From: Chloroflexi bacterium UBA4730
GTDB lineage: Bacteria; Chloroflexota; Limnocylindria; P2-11E
DNA length: 11,678 bases
Direction of reading: 5' to 3'
Assembly: GCA_002404155.1 (NCBI GenBank)
Contig: DHJC01000040.1
Span: forward strand, 1 to 11,678
Shown: piece after piece, positions 5,366-11,678 of the stretch
Layout of the letters: every line of letters starts with the position of its first letter
Numbering within the stretch: position 1 is the first letter of the stretch
The notes under the pieces: generated by a model
What the model was told of the DNA's origin: nothing
The model's database searches: none
Seen by the model: the letters and a program-made list of their open reading frames with translations, nothing else
Translations under genes and position numbers: made by a program

Positions 5366-5939
5366 GGGTGATGATATGAAGCGGGAAGACCTCTAACGTC
5401 TTGCTAAGATGCGCCGAGGCCGAGCGCGGCGGCCTCTGCGGTCCGAGGTGACCGATGGTCGGATACGGGGCGGTGTCCGCGTGATGAAGTCGACGACTTT
5501 TCGCGGGATCGTCGGTCAGCATGACCGGCATAACCATCCCGCTTAGCGGCGCGTCCTCGAGGACTACGCACGCGACCGGCTGGCTTAACTGGTACCCGCC
5601 GACCATCGGGCATGGCCGGTTCGCGAGCTTGCTACCGGTCTTCCCGCTGTGGGACGCGTTGTCGGGGCTTCCGCACGAAGTGGACCCTTAACCGCTGATC
5701 GGCCGAACGGGCTGCCGTGCGCCCTCGTGTCGCGTTAGAACGGGCGGCGTACCGGGGCATCGGGCTTCTGGCGCTTGGGGCGAGGCCGTACACAAAACGT
5801 CCGTTTCGTGGTCGGCCAGTGCCCCGAAGTGCAACTTCTCACCACCGGTTCTGCACGACGCGAGATACCCTCTGCCACGACGTCGCGCATGGCGGCGTAC
5901 GCAATGTCCTGCCGACGCCCGGCACGATCGATCTTCCGT
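5366..5939. other. Stretch without a supportable gene
   Basis: Nothing firm. One minus-strand piece (about 5500-5606) reads plausibly, MVGGYQLSQPVACVVLED followed by LSGMVMPVMLTDDPAK, then turns into His/Arg/Ser-rich text. It may be a short remnant. Other frames look random. Confidence 0.35.
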
Positions 5940-6119
5940 CTAGAAGACGACCGCCGGAACGTACAAGACGCTTCCTCCGGCTTCGCGGAACGCGTAGTAC
6001 GGCTGCATGAGCTCGCGCGGGCCCAGCACCTCGACCTCGAGGTAGACGAGCTCGACGCTCGTCACGACGAACTCGGGGAGCGTCACGGGTGTGGCAGGCG
6101 CCCCGTCGTCCACACCCAT
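5940..6119 (-). pseudogene. C-terminal coding remnant, exported-protein-like
   Basis: Minus-strand frame from ATG 6119-6117 to TAG 5942-5940, 59 residues; the frame is open a little further upstream to a TAA near 6160. It reads TLPEFVVTSVELVYLEVEVL, then GPRELMQPYYAFREAGGSVL and YVPAVVF. Strongly G/C third positions and balanced composition make it coding-like. The pattern V-x-L-V-Y-L-E, then Q-P-x-Y-x-F, then Y-V-P-A-V resembles the C-terminal end of actinobacterial secreted or anchored proteins, which is a recollection of pattern rather than a proven family. No N-terminal body or signal peptide precedes it, so it is probably the tail of a gene whose front was lost. Confidence 0.35.
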
Positions 6120-6159
6120 CGTTCGGCCACTAGTCTGAGCGCCTCGTGCCGGAGTCCCT

Positions 6160-6347
6160 TAACGCCGCCGCTGCTTCAGTGCTCGTGACCGGCGGGTCGC
6201 GCGCGATCGGGGCGGACACGTGTCTCGCTGGAGCTCCTCCTGAAGCCAGCTGAGCTCGGTGTCGAGCTCGTCGGGGCTGAATCCGCGCCCAGTCCGCGCG
6301 ACAGCGAACAATCTCGCTCGCGGAGGAAGGCGACAGGCCGCGGGCGA
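6160..6347 (-). pseudogene. Possible decayed gene, two frames
   Basis: On the minus strand about 6355-6280 reads ELVARGLSPSSASEIVRCRA, and from about 6295 another frame reads GFSPDELDTELSWLQEELQR before a TAA near 6160. Each is coding-like for a short span and neither has a start. They may be parts of one helical protein joined by a one-base shift, or unrelated remnants. Confidence 0.2.
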
Positions 6348-6818
6348 CTAGCTCGTGAGGTGCGCGCGGATCGCGTCAGCGGCCGCGCGGAGCTCGGGCT
6401 CGGGTCGCGGCGGAAACTCAGTGCTGCGCATCACCGTCGCGCCGCTTGGCAACTTCTCCGAGGTGAGCGCGCCGCGGATGACGTCGCTGTTCAACGCGTC
6501 GCCGTCCCGGTGCGGCGCGAGGTGCACGTGCAGGTGCGGGATCCCGCCGCCGAACACGTACACGTAGACAAGGGAGGCGCCGGTCGCCGCGCGGAGCGCG
6601 CTCGTGACCTTCGCCATGATCGGCCCGAACGTCGCGGCCTCTGGCCCATCGAGATCGGTCAGGTGCGGGATGTGGCGCTTCGGCTCCAGGTACGAGAAAC
6701 CCGGGATCGCGCCGAAGAGCGTGGTGCTGAGCCGCCAGAGACCGTCCTCCCAGACCTGGATCCGGAAGAGATCGGCGCCCGCGCGCACCGGGTCGCAGAG
6801 GAGGCACGCCTGATCCAT
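6348..6818 (-). CDS. HIT family nucleotide hydrolase/transferase
   Basis: 156 residues, ATG 6818-6816 to TAG 6350-6348. The histidine triad is HLHVHLAPH (residues 95-103), where the middle histidine (His97 or His99 by family numbering) attacks the alpha-phosphate of a nucleotide substrate such as a dinucleoside polyphosphate or AMP derivative. The N-terminal C-L-L-C (Cys5, Cys8) is the usual zinc pair of many bacterial HIT proteins, and PKRHIPHL (46-53) carries the conserved histidine of the sheet. A 50-residue C-terminal extension after the triad is longer than in minimal HIT proteins. The start is firm because the CxxC normally lies within the first ten residues. There is no separate ribosome binding site, since an 8-bp-arm palindrome abuts the ATG. 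It is the last gene of a probable three-gene minus-strand unit. The exact substrate cannot be told from sequence. Confidence 0.88.
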   Translation of the reverse strand: MDQACLLCDPVRAGADLFRIQVWEDGLWRLSTTLFGAIPGFSYLEPKRHIPHLTDLDGPEAATFGPIMAKVTSALRAATGASLVYVYVFGGGIPHLHVHLAPHRDGDALNSDVIRGALTSEKLPSGATVMRSTEFPPRPEPELRAAADAIRAHLTS

Positions 6819-6835
6819 CCGCCGATTATCGGCGG
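6819..6835. promoter_or_regulatory. 17-bp palindrome touching the HIT start codon
   Basis: CCGCCGAT (6819-6826), one T, ATCGGCGG (6828-6835), a perfect inverted repeat. On the coding strand its last base is immediately before the ATG. Either a protein operator at a leaderless start or an RNA stem that would hide the initiation region. No Shine-Dalgarno lies elsewhere upstream. Confidence 0.5.
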
Positions 6836-6962
6836 GTTGCGTTCGCGAGATACGCGCTCCGCGAGTACCACGGATCGATGAAGCATTCGCCGTGAGCCTC
6901 GCCGAGAGCGTCCGATCTGAGTCAGAAGGGCCACGACCGCGACCCGGAGCGCGTGGTTGTCG

Positions 6963-7466
6963 TTAGATCAACGCGGCAGTCGCCGCCGTCGCCCGTACGG
7001 GCCCCGTTGCCCGCATGACGTAGTGGGTGAGCGTCTCGGAGATCTGTCGAAAGCCGAGGCGCTCGTAGAGCGCGCGGGCACGCGGATTCGTCTTCAGCAC
7101 CTGCAGCGAGAGTGGTACGCGCCGCACGTTCGCCTCCGCTAGAAGGGCCCGCACTACCCGAGAGCCGATGCCCTGCCGCTGGAACGCCGGCAGGATCTCG
7201 ATGTTGCCTAGCACGAGCTCCTTAGGCGTCCGGAGAACGGTCAGCGCACCGATGTCGCGCCCCTCCGCAACGAGGACTTGGATCCGGCTCGGCTCGAAGT
7301 TCAGACGAAATCGCTCCTGCTGATCTGGCTCGGTCCAGCCCCACGTCGCCTGGACGTATTCGCGCATCGCGAGTCGGTGCAGTCCGAACAGGAATGCTCG
7401 GTCGTCACCGGTGGCCTCTCGAAGCTCAAGGCCCTTCCCCAGCGAGAGGATCGACGTGTCACTCAC
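6963..7466 (-). CDS. GNAT family N-acetyltransferase
   Basis: 167 residues, start GTG 7466-7464 with GAAGGA just upstream (spacing short), stop TAG at 6965-6963. Acetyl-CoA binding motif A is clear: strand GNIEILPAF followed by QRQGIG (96-101), the Q/R-x-x-G-x-G loop that holds the pyrophosphate of acetyl-CoA. Motif B is NPRARALYERLGF (127-139), with the Tyr that usually acts as general acid. An N-terminal REATGDDRAFLFGLHRLAM forms the first strand and helix of the fold. The substrate (small-molecule amine, peptide or protein) cannot be told. It lies 67 bases downstream of the pentapeptide-repeat gene and 144 bases upstream of the HIT gene on the same strand, consistent with one transcript. 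The Ala/Thr-rich tail after residue 152 is not conserved in the fold. Confidence 0.9.
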   Translation of the reverse strand: MSDTSILSLGKGLELREATGDDRAFLFGLHRLAMREYVQATWGWTEPDQQERFRLNFEPSRIQVLVAEGRDIGALTVLRTPKELVLGNIEILPAFQRQGIGSRVVRALLAEANVRRVPLSLQVLKTNPRARALYERLGFRQISETLTHYVMRATGPVRATAATAALI

Positions 7467-7533
7467 GGTCCTTCACTCTGAAACACGGACTACTACGAAC
7501 ACAAGAAGAAGCAAGGTCCGAGTGAGCCTCCGG

Positions 7534-8124
7534 CTACTCAATCACGATGTCGAGGCCGCGGAGCAGTGCTACGGCTTCGGGCAGGCTGAACCGTGCGCCC
7601 TTCACTCTGTTGGCTCGCGGATCGATCACGTAGTTCAGTGCGTCCCGAAAGTCAGCTCGCTCCAGATTGGTGCCATGGAATCGCGCGCCGGCGAAGTCGG
7701 TGCGCCGGCAGATCGCCTCTTGGAGATCGGCCTCGCCGAAGTCCGCTTCCTTCGCGCTGCACCGCTCGATCGTGGCGCTGTGGAGGTTCAGGCCGAAGAA
7801 GCTCGAGAGGTCGAGGACGCAATCAACGAACGACAGCGCCGTGTTCGCGTGCGGGTCGGTCATTCCTTCAGCCTTCGTCCAATCAAGGCCCAGGAGCTTC
7901 GTCGACTCAAATTGCGTGTCACGGAATCGCGAGGTCGTGACCTTGATGTTGCTGAGGTCGCAGCTCACGAACCGACAGGACGTGAATCGGCAGTGCTCGA
8001 AGGCCGACCCACCGAAGAGGCAGTGGTCGAACACGCACTCGTCAAACTCCGCGCCGTCGACGCGCTCGCCGATCCACTTGAGACCCGCGAAGGTCTTGTG
8101 CGCGTTATTCGGGCCATCGAGCAC
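7534..8124 (-). CDS. Pentapeptide-repeat protein, Qnr-like architecture
   Basis: 196 residues, start GTG 8124-8122 (no clear ribosome binding site, so the start is provisional), stop TAG 7536-7534. Five-residue repeats with a central Phe/Leu run from about 25 to 80: EFDEC, VFDHC, LFGGS, AFEHC, RFTSC, RFVSC, DLSNI and so on. A non-repeat stretch follows (about 82-97, DWTKAEGMTDPHANT), then a second block from 98 to 163 with ADFGE, ADLQE, TDFAG, ARFHG, TNLER and ADFRD. The family folds into a right-handed quadrilateral beta-helix. The tail NYVIDPRANRVKGARFSLPE then AVALLRGLDIVIE is a C-terminal helix like the dimerisation helix of Qnr/MfpA DNA mimics that protect DNA gyrase. Many pentapeptide proteins have other or unknown roles, so quinolone resistance is not claimed. 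It heads the minus-strand unit and is divergent from the patatin gene. Confidence 0.88.
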   Translation of the reverse strand: MLDGPNNAHKTFAGLKWIGERVDGAEFDECVFDHCLFGGSAFEHCRFTSCRFVSCDLSNIKVTTSRFRDTQFESTKLLGLDWTKAEGMTDPHANTALSFVDCVLDLSSFFGLNLHSATIERCSAKEADFGEADLQEAICRRTDFAGARFHGTNLERADFRDALNYVIDPRANRVKGARFSLPEAVALLRGLDIVIE

Positions 8125-8145
8125 GGTCCGAGGCTACAACGCGCT

Positions 8146-8161
8146 CTCGCCCCAGGGCGAG
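8146..8161. promoter_or_regulatory. Palindrome in the divergent intergenic region
   Basis: CTCGCCC (8146-8152), CA, GGGCGAG (8155-8161): perfect 7-bp arms between the divergent starts of the pentapeptide gene (8124) and the fusion gene (about 8177). The location fits an operator shared by two divergent promoters. No clear -10/-35 pair is visible. Confidence 0.35.
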
Positions 8162-8176
8162 CGGTTATCTGGTGGC

Positions 8177-10300
8177 TTGACTGGGGGGAACGCGAATCAG
8201 TCTGGGGAGCCCCCCACGCCGCGAACAGACTGTCTCTTTCGTTCGCGACGGCTCAGGATTCGCGCGCCATGGGACGCCTGCTGGAACGTGCGGGAGCTCG
8301 GTGGGTTTGCGGCGGCCGACGGACGAGTCACGCGCTTCGGCGAGCTGATCCGCGCAGGCAACCTGAGTCGGCTGACCGAAACCGGTCGCGACGCACTCCT
8401 GGGCTACGGCGTACGCACCGTCATCGACGTGCGCGACCCCAAGGAGTTCGCCGTCGAGCACGACCCATTTCAGGACGGCGCGCGCTGGGCTGGTCAGGTC
8501 CACTATCTCAACGTTCCGCTAATCAGCGAGGAGGAGTGGACGGCGGTGCGCGACCCCGAACAGCGCAGGCAGGGCTATCGGACAGGGCGCAACGCCCTGG
8601 TATTCAGCGGCGGTGGGATCAAGTTCGCCACACACGTCGGGGTGATGGCCGAGATGGCGAGCTGGTCGAGCGACGGGGGCGTGCCGTGGCTCAGCCGCTT
8701 CCCGGTGCTCGTGGGGACTTCCGCTGGTGCGTTGTACGCCGCGCTCTATGCCTCCGGCTTGACACCGGCGCAGATTGCCCTGTTCGCCTCATTCTTTGCG
8801 GATCCAGCCATCGGGCCGAGGCTCTTCGATCGGAACATCCCCGGCGTCGCGGCGGCGTTCCTCCGCTACGACCCCTCCTACGCCCTCGGCCTAGTCCGCG
8901 GCTTTGCCATACAGACGCTGCTCGAGACCGTGTTCTCAATGAGCATGCACGCGACGCTCAGGGCGTTCGATCCCGCAGCTGGCCCCGAGGCGCAAGCCGC
9001 GCTGCGGACGGATTTGATCCGGGCGTGGGAGCGTCGCCGGGCGGCTCGCCGGGACGCCAGCTACTTCACGGACCAACTGACGTTCGAGCACACGCCTGAC
9101 CTCTTCATCATCAGCGTCAACGCCTACACCGGCCAGAAGACCGTCTTCACGCGGCGTCCGAACGCGGGAGAGAAGCCGGTCGAGAAGGCTGAGGACGATG
9201 CGATGTACGAGTCGAGCCGTCCGTGCTACTTGAATCCGCCGAGCCCAGAGACGCTCGCGTCGACAGAACTCGCGCTCGCGGCGCCGGAACGCGAGCCCCT
9301 CGCGTCGGCAGAAGACGCTCTCCCGCCGGGCAATCGGCTTCACCTCGACTTCCGCCGCTTTGAGAACCGCGTGTATCGCGCCTACGACACCGGCCTGTAC
9401 GGTACGCAGCTGCCTCTGGCACTGGCGGTGCGCGCGAGCATCAGCATCCCGTTCATCTTCGAGCCGTTACGGATCAAACGCCTGGTCGACCCGCCGGATC
9501 CGCCCGGCGCCGAGCCACTGCACGTCGCCGGGGCCGAGGACTTGTTCATCGACGGTGGGGTAGACGACAACTTCAGCGTCTCGGTCGCCCTCGACCAGCA
9601 CCTCGGCGCGGCGACCAACGTCTTCGGGATCGCACTCGGTAACTTCGGCTATCGCTTGGCCGACGCGCGCGCTGACGACAACATCGCCAACTTTGCGATG
9701 AAATCAACCGGCTTCATCGGTGATGCCGTTCAAGACCTGGAGCGGCGCGACGAGGCGCTCGCCGGCCACTACGTCACCGTGGTCGACGCGCTCAGCGCGA
9801 GCCGCGCGCAGGTCAATGACACGAATCTCATCGTCAAGCTTATCGACGAGGGCCGGGCGATCGCGAAGGAGTTCTGGGTCGACCGGCACGACGGGAAGCC
9901 GTACCCAACAACAGCGCCGGGGATGTCGTGGGCCGCGGCGTTCCCCCGCGAACGCGAAGCGATCTTCTTGTCTCCCGCAGCGCGGGGCGTCGATCCTCCG
10001 GAGAAACCGGAACGCCAAGTTACACGTCTGACCCGCACCGATGTTTTCAACCTGAACTGGCGGACGTTGAGTCCGGTGTGGCGCTGGGTCTATGTCGCGA
10101 TCGCCGCTATTAGCGTCGGTGTTGCCGCCATGCTTGTCGTGGCAGTCGAGTCGATTTTCGACCCGTTCGCGAACGACGCTCTCTCGCGGGTCCGTCGCCC
10201 ACTTGTCTGGATCGGCTTGAGCGTGGTGCTGTTCGTCGGCGGCGTCATCGGTCTTCGCTTGAAGGCGCTCGCGATCTGGCGCGCGCGCTCAGGCTCGTAG
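8177..10300 (+). CDS. Fusion: truncated tyrosine-phosphatase-like N-terminus + patatin-like phospholipase with two membrane helices
   Basis: The frame is open far upstream, but protein-like sequence begins at PWDACWNVRELGGF (about 8270). TTG 8177 is the nearest plausible start, with GTG 8288 and GTG 8546 as alternatives. Numbering from 8177, residues about 32-135 match the front of DSP-like tyrosine/serine phosphatases (PF13350 type): NVRELGG (37-43), a G-x-x-x-R-A-x-N-L-S-R-L segment and GVRTVIDVRDPKEF. The catalytic HCxxGxxR loop is absent. From about 137 a patatin domain follows in frame: oxyanion loop SGGGIK (144-149), nucleophile elbow GTSAG with Ser182, and the dyad Asp in DGG (Asp459). 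Ser and Asp would hydrolyse lipid acyl esters. Near the C-terminus are two helices (about 636-656 and 675-695), placing the enzyme at the membrane. Either a true fusion, a deletion product or an assembly join; the patatin part alone looks complete and functional. Confidence 0.8.
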   Translation: MTGGNANQSGEPPTPRTDCLFRSRRLRIRAPWDACWNVRELGGFAAADGRVTRFGELIRAGNLSRLTETGRDALLGYGVRTVIDVRDPKEFAVEHDPFQDGARWAGQVHYLNVPLISEEEWTAVRDPEQRRQGYRTGRNALVFSGGGIKFATHVGVMAEMASWSSDGGVPWLSRFPVLVGTSAGALYAALYASGLTPAQIALFASFFADPAIGPRLFDRNIPGVAAAFLRYDPSYALGLVRGFAIQTLLETVFSMSMHATLRAFDPAAGPEAQAALRTDLIRAWERRRAARRDASYFTDQLTFEHTPDLFIISVNAYTGQKTVFTRRPNAGEKPVEKAEDDAMYESSRPCYLNPPSPETLASTELALAAPEREPLASAEDALPPGNRLHLDFRRFENRVYRAYDTGLYGTQLPLALAVRASISIPFIFEPLRIKRLVDPPDPPGAEPLHVAGAEDLFIDGGVDDNFSVSVALDQHLGAATNVFGIALGNFGYRLADARADDNIANFAMKSTGFIGDAVQDLERRDEALAGHYVTVVDALSASRAQVNDTNLIVKLIDEGRAIAKEFWVDRHDGKPYPTTAPGMSWAAAFPREREAIFLSPAARGVDPPEKPERQVTRLTRTDVFNLNWRTLSPVWRWVYVAIAAISVGVAAMLVVAVESIFDPFANDALSRVRRPLVWIGLSVVLFVGGVIGLRLKALAIWRARSGS
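8583..8599. repeat. Inverted repeat at the phosphatase-patatin junction
   Basis: CAGGGCG (8583-8589), CAA, CGCCCTG (8593-8599), a perfect 7-bp inverted repeat exactly where phosphatase-like sequence ends and patatin sequence begins. CAGGGC also occurs shortly before it. Such a foldback could favour deletion or mis-joining. Confidence 0.5.
9254..9313 (+). repeat. In-frame 45-base-spaced direct repeat inside the patatin gene
   Basis: CTCGCGTCG-A/G-CAGAA occurs at 9254-9268 and 9299-9313, 45 bases (15 codons) apart. The protein reads LASTELAL, then LASAEDAL, a short Ala/Glu-rich low-complexity linker between catalytic parts of the domain. Confidence 0.55.
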
Positions 10301-10332
10301 CGGCGGCGGCTCTGGATCGGCGCGGCCTGTAG

Positions 10333-10923
10333 CTATTTTCGGGCAGAACGCAGGAAGTGCGCCGCCAACGAAGAGACAAGCCCGAGCGCTCCCACGCCCG
10401 CCGAGCCGAACGCGAGGGCGAGTTTGGTCGGCGTCGCGAAAGCGAGCCAGGACGCGACGCCGGCTGGTTCGGCGGGGTAGGCGTCGAGCAGTCGCAAGAT
10501 GCCGACGTTCTCCGTCCAATCCACCGCGCCTCCGAACACCGCCAGGGGCAGGGTGACCGCCGCCGCCCAGCGCGGGAGTCCTCGCCACCGGACGGAACAC
10601 AGAAGGGCGAGCGCAACCACCGGCAGCTCGAGGACCGGAAATAGCAGGTCGACGAGCTGCGCGTCGCGGTACACGGCGCGGCCGCCCGCACCGAGACGGT
10701 CAAGCAGCGGCCCCGCCCCGTTGGCGGGGTAGACCCACTTCGGCTCGAGCAGATCGATCTCGCCCGCGCGTCGGCCGGCCTCCGCATATGGTCCGCGAAG
10801 GACGGCGAAGACGGCGTAGGCGAGGAACACCAGGACTGCGACGAGGAGGGCCCGGCCGCTCGCGATTTGCACGAGCCGGTCGACCACGTTCGGCCAGCTG
10901 CTCCTAGATGACGTGGCTGGCAC
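10333..10923 (-). CDS. Four-helix integral membrane protein with DWTEN motif, unknown function
   Basis: 196 residues from GTG 10923 to TAG 10335-10333. GGGAG lies directly against the GTG, too close for normal use, so GTG at codon 13 or 14 is a possible real start. Membrane helices are at about 24-42 (RALLVAVLVFLAYAVFAVL), 88-110, 117-134 and 165-187. Between helices 1 and 2 is a polar region of about 45 residues with EPKWVYPANG and a Tyr/Asp-rich YRDAQLVD. Just after helix 3 comes DWTENVGILRLLDAYP, an acidic motif (Asp135, Glu138, Asn139) that I recall from other uncharacterised four-helix proteins but cannot name. It starts three bases after the stop of the DUF2726 gene on the same strand, so they are very likely co-transcribed. 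It converges on the patatin fusion gene with only 32 bases between stops. Confidence 0.75.
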   Translation of the reverse strand: MPATSSRSSWPNVVDRLVQIASGRALLVAVLVFLAYAVFAVLRGPYAEAGRRAGEIDLLEPKWVYPANGAGPLLDRLGAGGRAVYRDAQLVDLLFPVLELPVVALALLCSVRWRGLPRWAAAVTLPLAVFGGAVDWTENVGILRLLDAYPAEPAGVASWLAFATPTKLALAFGSAGVGALGLVSSLAAHFLRSARK

Positions 10924-10926
10924 TCC

Positions 10927-11466
10927 CTATTCGGTCTCGTCGAGCGGCCGCGTCGCGCGGCACCGAGGAAAGTTGATGCAGCCGTAGAAGTCACGCGCGG
11001 CGCGGGACCCTCGGCCAGCCGCGCGAACGACCATCGGCACGCCGCAGTTCGGACAGAGCGGCACATCTCCGCGCGGAACGGCGGGCGTGGGCTCGTGGCT
11101 CGGTCTGGCGCGTATGGCGTCTTCAACGGCGGCCACGATCTCGGCGCTGGCATAGCTGGGCCGCGCCGAGAGGTGCACGAGTGGCAGGCCGGTGCTCGCG
11201 AAGACCGCGTCGACGAAGGCGTCCCGTTCGACCCGATCTGAGCGCTGATGGGAGGAATCGTCGAGCTCAACTCCGAGCATCGGCTTGAGCGTCTGCGGAT
11301 CGCAGAAGAGGAAGTCGACATGCTTCTGACTAATGCGATTGCGAGCGCCTGGGTCGCGCGTCGGCGAGAAGAACACATCGGCCATGCTGACCTTGGTCAT
11401 GATCGCGAACCGGCCGTTCACCGCGATCTGAGCAGTCCGAAGAAACGACAGTTCCGTGACCGACAA
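10927..11466 (-). CDS. DUF2726 (nuclease-like) protein with C-terminal topoisomerase-type C4 zinc finger
   Basis: The uninterrupted frame runs from TTG 11466-11464 to TAG 10929-10927, 179 residues. The DUF2726 core is visible: KVSMADVF (25-32), KHVDFLFCDPQTLKPMLGVE (48-67), then LDDSSHQRSDRVERDAF. The D-x(13-18)-E spacing is compatible with the PD-(D/E)XK-like fold proposed for this family. The tail carries CPNCG (Cys138, Cys141) and Y-G-C-I-N-F-P-R-C-R (Cys163, Cys169), the four-cysteine zinc finger shared with bacterial topoisomerase I. DNA binding or processing is therefore likely, substrate unknown. TTG 11466 is inside a conserved stretch (DFLSVTELSFL), so it is not the true start: the same frame is coding-like upstream to about 11515 but lacks a start codon. 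See the separate 5' piece at 11467-11576. It is followed at three bases by the membrane gene. Confidence 0.85.
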   Translation of the reverse strand: MSVTELSFLRTAQIAVNGRFAIMTKVSMADVFFSPTRDPGARNRISQKHVDFLFCDPQTLKPMLGVELDDSSHQRSDRVERDAFVDAVFASTGLPLVHLSARPSYASAEIVAAVEDAIRARPSHEPTPAVPRGDVPLCPNCGVPMVVRAAGRGSRAARDFYGCINFPRCRATRPLDETE

Positions 11467-11576
11467 GAAGTCGGCCCCAGTCGTAAACGTGCGGAACCGA
11501 CGCGCGAACCCCTCGTGCTTGCGTAGATCTCGGCGAAGACCCGCCGGTTACGCGGCGCCGGCCTTCTCGGCGTCAT
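11467..11576 (-). pseudogene. Displaced 5' end of the DUF2726 gene (frameshift)
   Basis: ATG 11576-11574 is preceded by GAGGAG at eight bases, a good ribosome binding site. It reads MTPRRPAPRNRRVFAEIYAS and then loses sense. From about 11515 the frame of the downstream gene reads GFARRFRTFTTGADFLSVTE, which joins directly to the DUF2726 start. The two frames differ by one base, so one inserted or deleted base near 11500-11525 would make a single gene 11576-10927 of about 216 residues. Confidence 0.5.
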
Positions 11577-11678
11577 GGCGCCCACTCCTCGACGAGCCTG
11601 GCTGGCCCTGACGCAAACACGGGCTTTACGCGCTTGGTCTCTACGTTCGTCCTCTGGCTAGCTGTACTGCCCACGGAC
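11577..11678. other. Upstream region of the DUF2726 gene
   Basis: About 100 bases to the window end, presumably holding the promoter of the minus-strand pair. I see no clear promoter boxes, operator or other gene. Confidence 0.3.

Noticed and set aside
7667..8176. Upstream extension of the fusion gene frame
   Set aside because: Antisense to the pentapeptide gene, no protein-like sequence before about 8250, so the gene is placed no further left than 8177.
7411..9099. 562-codon + strand ORF
   Set aside because: It runs antisense through the pentapeptide gene and out of frame through the patatin gene; its composition turns Arg/Pro-rich and no domain is visible. It is a shadow frame of high-GC DNA.
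10245..11378. 377-codon minus-strand ORF
   Set aside because: It overlaps the DUF2726 and DWTEN membrane genes in another frame, is extremely Arg/Ser-rich and has no domain features.
1..11678. CRISPR arrays, IS elements, integrases, phage genes or a defence operon
   Set aside because: No regularly spaced repeats, transposase motifs or known defence modules were found. The patatin gene is not accompanied by a nucleotidyltransferase of the CBASS type.

Overview
The window is high-GC DNA with GTG/TTG starts and GC-rich third codon positions. It suggests a soil or metagenomic actinobacterium-like or Chloroflexota-like lineage; the sequence alone does not settle which. It holds no rRNA genes, no complete tRNA, no recognisable transposase or integrase and no CRISPR array. 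The right half (6348-11576) is ordinary, dense coding DNA. The left half (1-6347) is sparse and rich in truncated or frameshifted pieces.

Layout. 1-579: 3' part of a helical, TPR-like gene on +, with frame breaks near its left end. 572-661: start of an acyl-CoA thioesterase overlapping the previous stop codon, cut off after about 30 residues. 662-1631: non-coding, with a degenerate tRNA-3'-end-like piece and a hairpin/palindrome. 1632-3680: a + strand run of small membrane proteins carrying an HG motif in their first membrane segment: 1632-2045, 2321-2725, a third gene split by a frameshift (2870-3578), and a 29-residue stub of a fourth (3591-3680). 3798-3867: a tRNA-Phe-like 3' half next to a 22-bp repeat also present at 2075-2096. 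3984-4182: two tiny overlapping, opposite hydrophobic ORFs. 4404-4706 (-): a small soluble protein. 5146-5298 (-): a 50-residue two-helix membrane protein with a very strong ribosome binding site, followed by a perfect 16-bp hairpin. 5299-6347: mostly decayed, with a C-terminal coding remnant at 5940-6119.

From 8124 down to 6348 three minus-strand genes form a likely operon: pentapeptide-repeat protein, GNAT acetyltransferase and HIT hydrolase. Diverging from them on + is a large reading frame (about 8177-10300) that joins, in frame, the front part of a tyrosine-phosphatase-like domain (without its catalytic loop) to a complete patatin-like lipid hydrolase with two C-terminal membrane helices. 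Converging on it are a four-helix membrane protein (10333-10923) and a DUF2726 plus C4 zinc-finger protein (10927-11466). The displaced 5' end of the latter, with a good ribosome binding site, is visible up to 11576.

The main themes are the phosphatase-patatin fusion, the HG-motif membrane gene cluster with its repeat and tRNA-like debris, and repeated signs of single-base frame breaks (near 110, 3330, 11500 and perhaps 6250). The frame breaks could be real decay or sequence/assembly errors. I see no convincing complete novel system.
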